DNA of 64,000 bases from the NCBI RefSeq assembly GCF_903166585.1, contig NZ_CAESCM010000016.1, positions 1 to 64,000 on the forward strand, given 5' to 3'. The translations under genes and the position numbers were made by a program. A model generated the notes under the pieces. The model saw only the letters and a list, made by a program, of their open reading frames with translations. It was not told the DNA's origin and searched no databases. Positions 27,788-36,218 of this stretch are shown here, in pieces; positions within the stretch are counted from its first letter, which is position 1, and every line of letters starts with the position of its first letter. Origin of the DNA: Pedobacter ghigonis. Its GTDB lineage: Bacteria > Bacteroidota > Bacteroidia > Sphingobacteriales > Sphingobacteriaceae.

Positions 27788-29761
27788 ATGCATTTAAAAA
27801 TAACATTTGCACTGTGCCTGCTATTGGTGCAAACTTCGATAATAAAAGCACAGCAAACCATTCACAAAGATAGTTTTAAGGTCATTAACCTGGACTATCA
27901 GGGCTTAGAGCAGGTAAAAGCAGCTGTAAATGCCAGCAACTATAATACAGCCGCCGCTGCCCTGCTTACCTATTTTCGCAGGCTCGAAAAATTTAAAACA
28001 CCCGATTTGGGCAGCGATGCACAAACCATTAATTTGGGCAAGCCCGATAGCATTACCATTTCTGTAGCCGACAATGCCCTTCAACACCGGTTTAAACCAC
28101 AGGAAGCTAACGGATACTTCGATTTTGGTAAAGACATCAACTGGCAACTGTGGCCGGTAAAAGATCATGAATTTCGGTTTCAGCTGCACCGCTTAAACTG
28201 GTGGCTGGCTATGGGCTTAGCGTATCGCGGCAGCGGTAACGAAGCTTATACTAAAGAATGGATGCTTCAATTTTTAGATTGGGGAAAGAAAAACCCGGTT
28301 GGCCTTTCTGCAGAAACCGACAGTTACGTATGGCGACCTTTAGAAGTATCGGCACGCATACAAAGTATGGCCAATGCCTTTAGCTTGTTTTTATATTCGC
28401 CCAATTTTACCCCTGAGTTTTTGATGCAGTTTTTAAATGGCTATTACCAACAGGCCGATTATCTGGTAAAACATTATGCAGCCGAGGGGAATCATCGCCT
28501 GTTTGAAGCGCAACGAAGTTTACTGGCAGGCGGTTTTTTTCCAGAATATAAAGATGCTCCTATCTGGCGCAAACGTGGCATCGATGTACTGGTAGAAGAA
28601 ATAAAAAAGCAGGTTTATCCCGATGGCGTGCAATGGGAGCTTTCGCCTGTTTACCATGCCGCTACCATCGATATTTTTGTAAATGCCCTGCGTGATGCTA
28701 AAAAGGCAGGAATAGATAAAGAATTTCCGGCAAGCTACCAGCAAACCATCGAAAAAATGGCTATGGCCTTTATCAACATTACTTTTCCCAACTATAACCA
28801 ACCTATGTATGGCGACTCCTGGTTGCGCGAAAAAGAATTCAGGCTGAAGCAATACAATTCGTGGTCGGCTGCTTTTCCGCAAAATCCGTTTATTAAATAC
28901 TTTGCTTCCGACCGCAGGGAAGGTAAAAAACCTGATTGGCTATCAAACGCACTAACTACCGCTGGCTTTTATACTTTTCGCAACGGATGGGATAGTACCG
29001 CTACCATACTGATGCTGAAAGCGAGTCCTCCGGGCGAGTTTCATGCACAACCCGATAACGGCACTTTTGAATTATGGGCTAATGGCCGCAATTTTACGCC
29101 TGATGCGGGCAGCTTTGTGTACAATGGCGAAGGCATACTCAAAGAAAAACGCGCCTGGTATCGCCAAACACGCGTACACAGTACCCTAACGTTGAACAAC
29201 GAAAACATGGTGATTACTAAAGCGCAGCAGCAAAAATGGCAAACTGGTAAAAATTTAGACATCCTAACCTATACCAACCCCAGCTACAAAAATTTAAGCC
29301 ACCAGCGCAGCGTACTTTTTATAGATCAAAAATATTTCTCAATTATTGATAAAGCCATAGGTAATGCTACAGGCAAGCTGGGTACGCATTTTCAATTAAA
29401 GGAGGATAGCAAACTGGTTTACGATAAAGCCGCCAAACGGGTGTACACAAGCTATACAGATGGCAATAACCTGCTTATTCAGAACCTGAACAAAGATGAA
29501 ATAACCTTAACAGAGGAAGCTGGTAAAGTATCATACAGCTACGGAAAAGAATTAGATCGCCCCGCATTTGTATTCGAAAAAGCCAAAACAGGAAACGAGA
29601 TGGCATCTTTCATCAGTATCCTATATCCATTTGATGGTGCAAAGACTCCTGAAATCAGCATCAAAACAAACGATGGCAACGATTTCGAAAAAGGCAACAT
29701 CAATATCACTTTAACCATCAATGGCAAAAAAAACGAAATAAAAGCCACACTAAACCAATAA
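27788..29761 (+). CDS. PL12 heparinase III-like lyase, third copy
   Basis: 657 residues with signal peptide (LCLLLVQTSIIKAQ). It shares the full heparinase III pattern: NLDYQGLEQVKAAV, NGYFDFGKDINWQLWP, EGNHRLFEAQR with N235, SPVYHAAT with Y289 and PGEFHAQPDNGTFELW with H419. The spacings of 54 and 130 are the same as in the other copies. It is nearer in sequence to P. heparinus heparinase III than the first copy is. It comes 46 bp after the short jelly-roll gene and is closed by a strong terminator. Its function is eliminative cleavage of heparan sulfate or a similar glycosaminoglycan. Confidence 0.94.
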   Translation: MHLKITFALCLLLVQTSIIKAQQTIHKDSFKVINLDYQGLEQVKAAVNASNYNTAAAALLTYFRRLEKFKTPDLGSDAQTINLGKPDSITISVADNALQHRFKPQEANGYFDFGKDINWQLWPVKDHEFRFQLHRLNWWLAMGLAYRGSGNEAYTKEWMLQFLDWGKKNPVGLSAETDSYVWRPLEVSARIQSMANAFSLFLYSPNFTPEFLMQFLNGYYQQADYLVKHYAAEGNHRLFEAQRSLLAGGFFPEYKDAPIWRKRGIDVLVEEIKKQVYPDGVQWELSPVYHAATIDIFVNALRDAKKAGIDKEFPASYQQTIEKMAMAFINITFPNYNQPMYGDSWLREKEFRLKQYNSWSAAFPQNPFIKYFASDRREGKKPDWLSNALTTAGFYTFRNGWDSTATILMLKASPPGEFHAQPDNGTFELWANGRNFTPDAGSFVYNGEGILKEKRAWYRQTRVHSTLTLNNENMVITKAQQQKWQTGKNLDILTYTNPSYKNLSHQRSVLFIDQKYFSIIDKAIGNATGKLGTHFQLKEDSKLVYDKAAKRVYTSYTDGNNLLIQNLNKDEITLTEEAGKVSYSYGKELDRPAFVFEKAKTGNEMASFISILYPFDGAKTPEISIKTNDGNDFEKGNINITLTINGKKNEIKATLNQ

Positions 29762-29765
29762 TCAG

Positions 29766-29801
29766 AAAGAGGTAATGCAAAAAACATTACCTCTTTTTTT
29801 T
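29766..29801 (+). terminator. rho-independent terminator after third PL12 gene
   Basis: Stem AAAGAGGTAATG / CATTACCTCTTT of 12 bp with a 7-nt A-rich loop and a run of T. It ends the GH88-PL12-PL12-lipoprotein-PL12 operon. Confidence 0.85.
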
Positions 29802-29863
29802 CAAAAACATTTCGATATGACCTAAAGAGATTAATCAACCTAAATTCTAACCAAAAAAACCAC

Positions 29864-31429
29864 ATGAACAAAAAACCAATTTACTTCCAAAAGTATATGG
29901 CTATTGCTGTATTACTTTTAGCAAGCTCCTGCAGTAAAATTGAAAGAGAAAGCGAACAACCTGCAGTAACCTTCAAAGCCATCACCAAAATGAGTGGTAC
30001 CACCCCTACGAGCTATGCTTATGGCGATACCATTTTAAACATCAATTACGAAAGTGGTACACTTAACTCGGGTATTACAGGACTAACGGCTACTAATGCT
30101 ACAGCGGCCGATGCAGCCTATATCCTTTCGCCCGGTGCTACTGGAAATTATGCCATTGCCCACAAAGTAACCTATGGCGACTCTACCTACTACTCTGATG
30201 GCAACTGGCGTAGCGAAGCAGCAAGCAACAACGTACCTTCAAGCTGTTATTTGCCAGGCGAGGAAAGAAGATATGAGTTTAGTGTATTGTTAAAAGACTG
30301 GACAGCCTGGAATACCGGCGACCCCATTAACGAAACCAATATTTTTCAGTTAAAAATGTCGGGAGGTGAAGCCGTTCCGTTGCAGATCCGCACGCAAAGA
30401 AATGCAATGCGCGTGGTTTATGGCAATATGGATAATACCAAAACAGTTGTAGATATCCTTAACGATATACGTCCATCGGTAAACCAGTGGATTCATTTCA
30501 GGGTAGATGTGAAATGGGCAACTACTGCAACCGGTTCGATGAAGATTTACATGAAATTACCAGGGCAAACAGATTTTACTTTGGCAAATGAAAGGAATAA
30601 TGCCATTACTTTTACAGGTGACGTAGGCAGCGGAAACGTTGGTTATGTTAAATGGGGTGTTTACGTAGTACCGCCCAACCTTACCCGTATTGTTTATCAC
30701 GATGATCTCCGCATTATTAATCTGAACTACCCTCCTGCCAGTACTGGCCTGATTTGGGGAAACAGTATTCCTGATGCCAACCCTGCTTATTTAGATGGCG
30801 CTTATACCAAAGCTGGTGATGCTAGCCTCCCTTCGAATTACAATAACACCAGTAATGTTTACCAGCATCCATATATTAAGTACCTGGCGCCGCAAAACAT
30901 TGTATATGTAAACAGTACAAGTCCGGCACCAAACCCTGCCGATAATGTGGTAGGTACCCCCTGGTCTGATTTTTCGCGGACTACACTCGCCGCATCGGGT
31001 ATGTCGGGCAGTACGCCTGGCCCAAGCGGGCGTTATTTGTTGGGTGGCTGGGCCAATGCATCGTCGGCAAGCACGCCAACTGCGCTCGATCTTACTGAAT
31101 ATTACGAGTTCCGTTTAGAACCAAAAAGTGGCTACTATTTTAATTTTGGCGATATTAAGTTTACAGTGCTTCGCGGCAGCACTACACATCCCAATAAGTT
31201 TGTGCTTCGCTCCAGTGTAGATAATTATGCCAGTAACATTTCGGCTCCTGTTAGCATCAGCGGCACTACCACGCCTACGCTCATATCGTTTAATGCAGCT
31301 GCACTTACGAATATTAATACGCCAGTAACTTTCAGATTATACGCTTATGGTGCTACGGCAACCAGCGGCAATTTACTGGTAGGACTTAACGATTTTCAGG
31401 TAAACGGACAGGTACTTCCCTTACCTTAG
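29864..31429 (+). CDS. heparin-lyase-I-like jelly-roll lipoprotein with extra C-terminal beta-sandwich domain
   Basis: 521 residues. Lipobox LASSC, followed by SKIERESE, an acidic stretch that may be a surface-export signal. Residues of about 50-285 form the same jelly-roll as the gene at 26899 (NWRSEA, ERRYEFSVLLKDW, WIHFRVDVKW, and GYVKWGVYVV with K263 and Y267). Residues of about 290-521 form a second beta domain (DLTEYYEFRLEPKSGYYFNF, FVLRSSVDNYASNI, FRLYAYGATATSGN) of the kind found C-terminally in secreted Bacteroidota nucleases and glycan-active proteins. It may bind glycan. It sits alone after a terminator, 102 bp past the third PL12 gene, and has its own terminator. Confidence 0.75.
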   Translation: MNKKPIYFQKYMAIAVLLLASSCSKIERESEQPAVTFKAITKMSGTTPTSYAYGDTILNINYESGTLNSGITGLTATNATAADAAYILSPGATGNYAIAHKVTYGDSTYYSDGNWRSEAASNNVPSSCYLPGEERRYEFSVLLKDWTAWNTGDPINETNIFQLKMSGGEAVPLQIRTQRNAMRVVYGNMDNTKTVVDILNDIRPSVNQWIHFRVDVKWATTATGSMKIYMKLPGQTDFTLANERNNAITFTGDVGSGNVGYVKWGVYVVPPNLTRIVYHDDLRIINLNYPPASTGLIWGNSIPDANPAYLDGAYTKAGDASLPSNYNNTSNVYQHPYIKYLAPQNIVYVNSTSPAPNPADNVVGTPWSDFSRTTLAASGMSGSTPGPSGRYLLGGWANASSASTPTALDLTEYYEFRLEPKSGYYFNFGDIKFTVLRGSTTHPNKFVLRSSVDNYASNISAPVSISGTTTPTLISFNAAALTNINTPVTFRLYAYGATATSGNLLVGLNDFQVNGQVLPLP

Positions 31430-31445
31430 TTATGATTTAAAAACA

Positions 31446-31481
31446 AAAAAGGCTTTCTTCATCATTAAAGAAAGCCTTTTT
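31446..31481. terminator. bidirectional rho-independent terminator
   Basis: Perfect 14-bp stem AAAAAGGCTTTCTT / AAGAAAGCCTTTTT with an 8-nt loop and T runs on both strands. It separates convergent genes ending at 31429 (+) and 31499 (-). Confidence 0.85.
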
Positions 31482-31498
31482 CCAACAAATTAAGTTAC

Positions 31499-31753
31499 TT
31501 AACTTAAAATGATCTGGTAATTTACATTTACTCTTTTCGGATAATTGCTTTGCTCGTTGTTTAACGAAACAAAAGCTGCACTGTTGTGAACTTCGTTTTT
31601 TAATGCGTGCTCATAATGTGTTTGAATAGCTTCCTGATAATCGCCCTGAACGTGTTTGGCTGTTTCGGCTAAAAGATTTCGGTCATTTAAGTTTTCCGGC
31701 AATAAAGTGATATCGCAGTTTCCCTCACTTATTTCTTTGACTAAGTATTTCAT
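31499..31753 (-). CDS. small hypothetical protein, 84 residues
   Basis: Reads MKYLVKEISEGNCDITLLPE..., acidic to neutral, with no signal peptide, membrane segment or metal-binding motif. It is predicted mixed alpha/beta and cytoplasmic. It ends beside a shared terminator and has its own upstream gap of 235 bp, supporting a real monocistronic gene. A CAAAAATA box (minus-strand TATTTTTG, 31806-31813) fits the Bacteroidota minus-7 element, but no minus-33 partner was found. The family was not recognised. Confidence 0.6.
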   Translation of the reverse strand: MKYLVKEISEGNCDITLLPENLNDRNLLAETAKHVQGDYQEAIQTHYEHALKNEVHNSAAFVSLNNEQSNYPKRVNVNYQIILS

Positions 31754-31988
31754 TTTTGTTTTAAATCTTTGTTTCCCGCTTTATAAATAAGATTACGCGA
31801 ACGGCCAAAAATATGGTAAGTCTGTATTTTTCATGTAATCTAAAAGTTAATTTTTTGGGTAAATCATGTATCAATTTTAATTCAAAACGTATGATTTAGA
31901 CCACGAACGAGCATTTCCACGGGCAAAACAACTGATAAAGCACTGTTTATCAACAACAAAACATTTAAATCGGCAGCCAATAACTGGT

Positions 31989-32807
31989 TTAGGGTTTCTG
32001 GTTAAAATAATTACTTAAAAAAACACTTTGAAATTTAATTGCATTTGCCCAGTAATCCCAATTGTGTACGCCGGGCCTGGTGGTAAAATCGTGTGGAATG
32101 TTGTTGTACAACAATTCATCGTGCAGGCGTATGTTGGCTTTATAGAAAAAATCATCTACGCCACATTCAAATGCAATGGCCAGCGACCCGAGCTTAATCA
32201 GATAAATCATATCAATTACACTATTCTGTTTCCAGCGCTCCGGAAACTCATCCTGCTTGCCCAACCTTTTCGAAATATTCCACCCGTTCGGGAAGGGTTT
32301 AATATCCACACCACCACTCATGCTCCCCACTGCTCCATACACATCCTGATGCTTAATGGCCAGGTAAAATGCACCATGACCGCCCATACTTAAACCGGTT
32401 ATGGCCCTGCCCTTCTTTTCTGCAATGGTTTTATAGTGCTCATCTATATAACTTACCAGCTCGGTAGCCACATAGGTTTCATATCTCCATTCGGGATCTA
32501 CCGGGCTATCGAAATACCAGCTGGTTACATTACCATCGGGGCATACAATAATAAACTGATACTGATCGGCCAGGTTTTTAATTCCAGGCACCTTTCTAAC
32601 CCATTCGGCATAACTGCCTCCAGCCCCATGTAACAGGTAAACCACCGGGAACGATTTTCCACTTTTATAACTATCTGGTTTTATAACTACTGCCTTGATA
32701 TTTTTTTTCATCGATTTGCTATAGGTTAAAGCAGTATCTACTTCGGCGGCGTTAGCAACACAGGTAAACAGGAATAAACAAATGGCTACTAAAAAGCTAT
32801 TTTTCAT
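31989..32807 (-). CDS. secreted putative esterase (PF00756, esterase D/feruloyl-type)
   Basis: 272 residues with signal peptide ending in VANAAEV. It has the alpha/beta-hydrolase fold. The oxyanion segment is VVYLLHGAGGSYAEW, the nucleophile elbow is GLSMGGHGA, and the acid and His are probably in CGVDDFFY and GVHNWDYW. Related proteins are S-formylglutathione hydrolases, acetyl-xylan or feruloyl esterases and mycolyl transferases. A secreted form next to a polysaccharide locus suggests removal of acyl groups from glycans (inference). It is divergent from an SGNH hydrolase gene, another typical deacylase family. Confidence 0.88.
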   Translation of the reverse strand: MKNSFLVAICLFLFTCVANAAEVDTALTYSKSMKKNIKAVVIKPDSYKSGKSFPVVYLLHGAGGSYAEWVRKVPGIKNLADQYQFIIVCPDGNVTSWYFDSPVDPEWRYETYVATELVSYIDEHYKTIAEKKGRAITGLSMGGHGAFYLAIKHQDVYGAVGSMSGGVDIKPFPNGWNISKRLGKQDEFPERWKQNSVIDMIYLIKLGSLAIAFECGVDDFFYKANIRLHDELLYNNIPHDFTTRPGVHNWDYWANAIKFQSVFLSNYFNQKP

Positions 32808-32866
32808 GCGTTATTTTTTAATGAGGTTACAATATGATGCTAAATTTATAAAATTAAGCTACATTC

Positions 32867-32894
32867 TTTGTCATTGTTAATTTTATTACATTTG
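32867..32894 (+). promoter_or_regulatory. possible promoter of the SGNH hydrolase gene
   Basis: TTTG at 32867-32870 and TACATTTG at 32887-32894. The 16-nt spacer is shorter than the usual 19, so only the minus-7 box is a good match. Confidence 0.35.
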
Positions 32895-32911
32895 GTTTAT
32901 TCTAATCAAAA

Positions 32912-34105
32912 ATGAAACTGACCTCTTTTCTTTGTGTTACCCTGCTGGTAACCACAATTATGACTAAAAGCATTGCACAAAATAAGCTGCAATCTGCCAA
33001 CTTCATTACTTTTAATGGCTACAGCAACAATTTCGCTGAAAAACTTCAAAAAAGCGAGCCTGTAACTGTTGCTTTTTTAGGCGGATCGATTACCAATATG
33101 GAAGGCTGGCGCGGACTGGTTTGCAATTACCTGCCTAAAACCTATCCGCAAAACAAATTTAAATTTATCAATGCAGGTATCCCCTCGCTGGGTAGTTTGC
33201 CGCATAGTTTCCGCCTTCAGCGCGATGTACTGGACAGTGGAAAAATAGACCTCCTGTTTATCGAATCGGCGGTTAACGATCATGTAAACCAAACTGCAGA
33301 AAAAACACAGCGTCGCGCATTAGAAGGCATTATCAGACATACATTAAGTAAAAACGCGAAAACCAATATTGTATTGATGGCTTTTGCAGATGAAGATAAA
33401 AACGACGATTTCGACAAAGGCAAGGTACCAACAGAAGTAAAAGTACACAGCGACTTAGCCGAATATTACCACCTGCCTTTTATTAACCTGGCATTGGAAG
33501 TAGATAAACGCATTGCCAACAAAGAATTTACCTGGGCCGGCGATTTCAAAAACCTCCATCCTTCGCCCTTCGGACAACAGCTTTACTTTAACACCATTAA
33601 AACCTTCCTGGAAGAAAACCAGAAAAATACCGCTAAGAAAGCTACTGGTGGCATGCCTAAAATTTTGGATAAGTTTGCCTATACAAAAGGACAATATATT
33701 AACGTTACTGCCGCCGAAAATTTAAACACATTTAACATCAACAAAAGCTGGAAACCAAATGATGGCGTAGGTACACGTGATGGTTTTGTAAATATCCCGG
33801 TGCTCGAAAGCACTACCCGAAACAGTACTTTCGATTTAATTTTTAAAGGCAATGCTGTTGGGATTGCTGTTCTATCGGGGCCTGATGCTGGCATGCTGCA
33901 TTACCGCATTGATAATGGAGATGAAAAAACGATCGATTTGTTTAGCCAATGGAGTACAAGTTTGCATTTACCCTGGTACCTGCTACTTGGCGATGAACTG
34001 GGCGGTGGCGAGCACAAATTAAGCGTGCGCATTAGTGAGTATCACAACCAAAAATCAGTGGGATATGCCTGCCGTATTGCCTACTTTTTGGTTAATGGTA
34101 ACTAA
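32912..34105 (+). CDS. SGNH/GDSL-family hydrolase, secreted
   Basis: 397 residues with signal peptide (LLVTTIMTKSIAQ). The SGNH blocks are present: VAFLGGSITNMEGW with the nucleophile Ser, a Gly in NAGIPSLGSLPHS, the Asn of FIESAVNDHVNQT, and the catalytic His in NLHPSPFGQQLYF. After the hydrolase domain (to about residue 235) comes a C-terminal beta domain of about 140 residues (FDLIFKGNAVGIAVLSGPDA and similar), perhaps for carbohydrate binding. It is a likely carbohydrate esterase that removes acetyl groups. It is divergent from the PF00756 esterase, so the two may share a control region. Confidence 0.88.
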   Translation: MKLTSFLCVTLLVTTIMTKSIAQNKLQSANFITFNGYSNNFAEKLQKSEPVTVAFLGGSITNMEGWRGLVCNYLPKTYPQNKFKFINAGIPSLGSLPHSFRLQRDVLDSGKIDLLFIESAVNDHVNQTAEKTQRRALEGIIRHTLSKNAKTNIVLMAFADEDKNDDFDKGKVPTEVKVHSDLAEYYHLPFINLALEVDKRIANKEFTWAGDFKNLHPSPFGQQLYFNTIKTFLEENQKNTAKKATGGMPKILDKFAYTKGQYINVTAAENLNTFNINKSWKPNDGVGTRDGFVNIPVLESTTRNSTFDLIFKGNAVGIAVLSGPDAGMLHYRIDNGDEKTIDLFSQWSTSLHLPWYLLLGDELGGGEHKLSVRISEYHNQKSVGYACRIAYFLVNGN

Positions 34106-34158
34106 GCGGTCTGATCAATGCAGGGGTATTTCACCCCTATATTTGTCGCAATTGCACT

Positions 34159-34188
34159 TTTGAGGTTGTAAAAGTTACAATAACTTTG
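34159..34188 (+). promoter_or_regulatory. promoter of the SRPBCC gene
   Basis: TTTG (34159-34162), an 18-nt spacer and TAACTTTG (34181-34188), a close fit to the Bacteroidota consensus, 25 nt before the ATG. Confidence 0.55.
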
Positions 34189-34213
34189 ATTAACAATTTA
34201 AACCCAGAAAAAA

Positions 34214-34630
34214 ATGAAAAACAATGCAATCACCATCGAAACCACAGTAAACAGTCCTGTAGAAAAAGTTTGGGAATTTTGGAGCAATCCGGAACACATT
34301 ACCAAATGGAGTTTTGCTTCGCCCGATTGGCATACCCCCTACGCCGATAACGACCTTAAAGTTGGCGGTCAGTTTAAAAGCACCATGGCAGCCAAAGACG
34401 GCAGCATGAGCTTTGATTTCGGGGGAACTTATACCACTGTAGATCACCTTAAAAAAATCGAATATACGCTGGGCGATGGTCGCGAAGTGAGCATCATTTT
34501 TGATGCACTGGGCGAAAGCACCAGAGTTACCGAAACTTTCGATCCGGAAGGCACCAACCCGGTTGAAATGCAACGTGGTGGCTGGCAAGCCATTTTAGAT
34601 AATTTCAAACAATATACCGAAGAATCTTAA
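34214..34630 (+). CDS. SRPBCC/AHSA1-domain protein
   Basis: 138 residues. The START-like fold begins ITIETTVNSPVEKVWEFW with the usual WSNPEHITKWSFASPDW and continues with GGTYTTVDHLKKIEYTL. It ends with GGWQAILDNFKQYTEE, the C-terminal helix that packs on the ligand cavity in AHSA1 proteins. It is cytoplasmic, and the ligand or client is unknown. It has its own promoter, and the next gene has another, so it appears monocistronic. Confidence 0.88.
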   Translation: MKNNAITIETTVNSPVEKVWEFWSNPEHITKWSFASPDWHTPYADNDLKVGGQFKSTMAAKDGSMSFDFGGTYTTVDHLKKIEYTLGDGREVSIIFDALGESTRVTETFDPEGTNPVEMQRGGWQAILDNFKQYTEES

Positions 34631-34769
34631 TACCCACCCATATTCCTTGCAGGTTAACTCAATCTGTAAGGAATATGCCATTTTTATGCAATTTATCATC
34701 CCAAAATAATCCTACAGTAACAATTCGATTATTATTTGATTCGCATAATTTTTGATTTGAACCGAATAC

Positions 34770-34798
34770 TTTGATATTGTGACCATAATTTACATTTG
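34770..34798 (+). promoter_or_regulatory. possible promoter of the TolC-RND operon
   Basis: TTTG at 34770-34773, a 17-nt spacer and TACATTTG at 34791-34798. The TolC ATG is at 34817, which gives a short leader. Confidence 0.45.
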
Positions 34799-34816
34799 CC
34801 GTGTAAATTATACACT

Positions 34817-36205
34817 ATGTATCGTATATCTTTATTTCTACTATCGTTATTCCTGTTTATTAATGTGTACACGGGTGCAAATGCCCAAACACTCAGCTTA
34901 AAACAGGCTGTTAATACGGCCTTAACCAATTATGGCTCTATTAAAGCCAAAGATAGTTATGCCAATGCATCCAAATCAACTATCCAGCAAGCCAAAAGAG
35001 AATACCTGCCTAACTTTAGCCTGAGCGCACAGCAAGATTACGGCACCATTAACGGCCAAAACGGACCACAGTTTGGTTTTGGTGGTTTGGGTACAGCTTC
35101 ATCGGGGCCAGCCTTAGATAAGCAAAACTGGAATGCTGCCTTTGGCGCACTTTATCTGGCCAATATTAACTGGGACTTTTTTACCTTCGGGAAAATTAAG
35201 GACAGGATAAAAATTGCCAGTGCTACCTATAACAGGGATAAAAACGATCTGGAGCAGGAGAAATTTCAACAGGAAATCCGCGTTTCTGCAGCTTACCTTA
35301 ATTTACTGGCTGCACAACGCTTAACCAAATCGCAGCAAAAGAATTTAGACCGTGCCATTACCTTTCAAAATACGGCTATAATCAGGGCTAAAAACGGGTT
35401 GATTGCCGGGGTAGATTCATCATTGGCCAAAGCCGAGGTTTCGAATGCCAAAATTGCCTTAACCAAAGCTAAAGATTTAGAACAGGAACAAGCCAACCGG
35501 CTGGGCGTTTTAATGGGGCTCACAGCAACCAGTTACGATTTAGATACCGCATCCATTACGCGCATCCCCAACAATTTGCTTGGTGATAGCATTAACAGTG
35601 CACACCCGCTTTTAAAGTTTTACCAAAACCGGATCACGGTAAGTGAAGAGCAAACCAATTATTTCAGAAAACTCTATTACCCTACCCTTTCCCTATTTGG
35701 TGTAATGCAGGGCCGTGGTTCGGGTTTTAGTCCGGGTTATGCTTTAGATCAGACGGCTTTTTCATCCAGTTATGTAGATGGGATCAATCCAACCAGGGGT
35801 AACTATTTGATTGGCATAGGAATAACATGGAACCTTTCCACCCTGCTCAAAAATCAACCGCAGGTTCGTGCGCAGGCATACATCAGCGAAGGTTTAAAAG
35901 CAGAATATAATCTGGTTGATCAGCAATTGAAAGCCCAGCTGGCACTGGCAGAAACCAAATTGACCAATGCCATGGCCAATTACCGCGAAGCACCCGTACA
36001 AGTAAAGGCTGCTTCGGATGCCTACCTGCAAAAAAGCACCTTATATAAAAATGGCTTAACCACACTGGTTGATTTAACCCAGGCACTTTTTACACTCAAC
36101 CGCGCCGAAACCGACCGCGATATTGCCTATACCAATGTTTGGCAGGCTTTGCTGTTAAAATCGGCAGCACTTGGCAACTACGACCTATTTATCAACGAAT
36201 TTTAA
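34817..36205 (+). CDS. TolC-family outer membrane efflux protein
   Basis: 462 residues from the ATG at 34817, which starts the signal peptide MYRISLFLLSLFLFINVYTG; a TTG start 21 bp upstream lies in the promoter box and is rejected. It contains two OEP repeats with the long coiled-coil helices (KDLEQEQANRLGVLMGL; LALAETKLTNAMANYREAPV). The C-terminal half has KNGLTTLVDLTQALFTLNRA, typical of the family. It forms the outer-membrane tunnel of the RND pump encoded next, whose ATG lies 13 bp after this stop. First gene of an operon TolC, RND, membrane-fusion protein. Confidence 0.93.
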   Translation: MYRISLFLLSLFLFINVYTGANAQTLSLKQAVNTALTNYGSIKAKDSYANASKSTIQQAKREYLPNFSLSAQQDYGTINGQNGPQFGFGGLGTASSGPALDKQNWNAAFGALYLANINWDFFTFGKIKDRIKIASATYNRDKNDLEQEKFQQEIRVSAAYLNLLAAQRLTKSQQKNLDRAITFQNTAIIRAKNGLIAGVDSSLAKAEVSNAKIALTKAKDLEQEQANRLGVLMGLTATSYDLDTASITRIPNNLLGDSINSAHPLLKFYQNRITVSEEQTNYFRKLYYPTLSLFGVMQGRGSGFSPGYALDQTAFSSSYVDGINPTRGNYLIGIGITWNLSTLLKNQPQVRAQAYISEGLKAEYNLVDQQLKAQLALAETKLTNAMANYREAPVQVKAASDAYLQKSTLYKNGLTTLVDLTQALFTLNRAETDRDIAYTNVWQALLLKSAALGNYDLFINEF

Positions 36206-36218
36206 TCTGCCCCAATAC

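Noticed and set aside
36171..36218. Upstream start of the RND gene
   Set aside because: Would overlap the TolC gene and add a non-conserved extension; the ATG at 36219 begins the conserved N-terminus.
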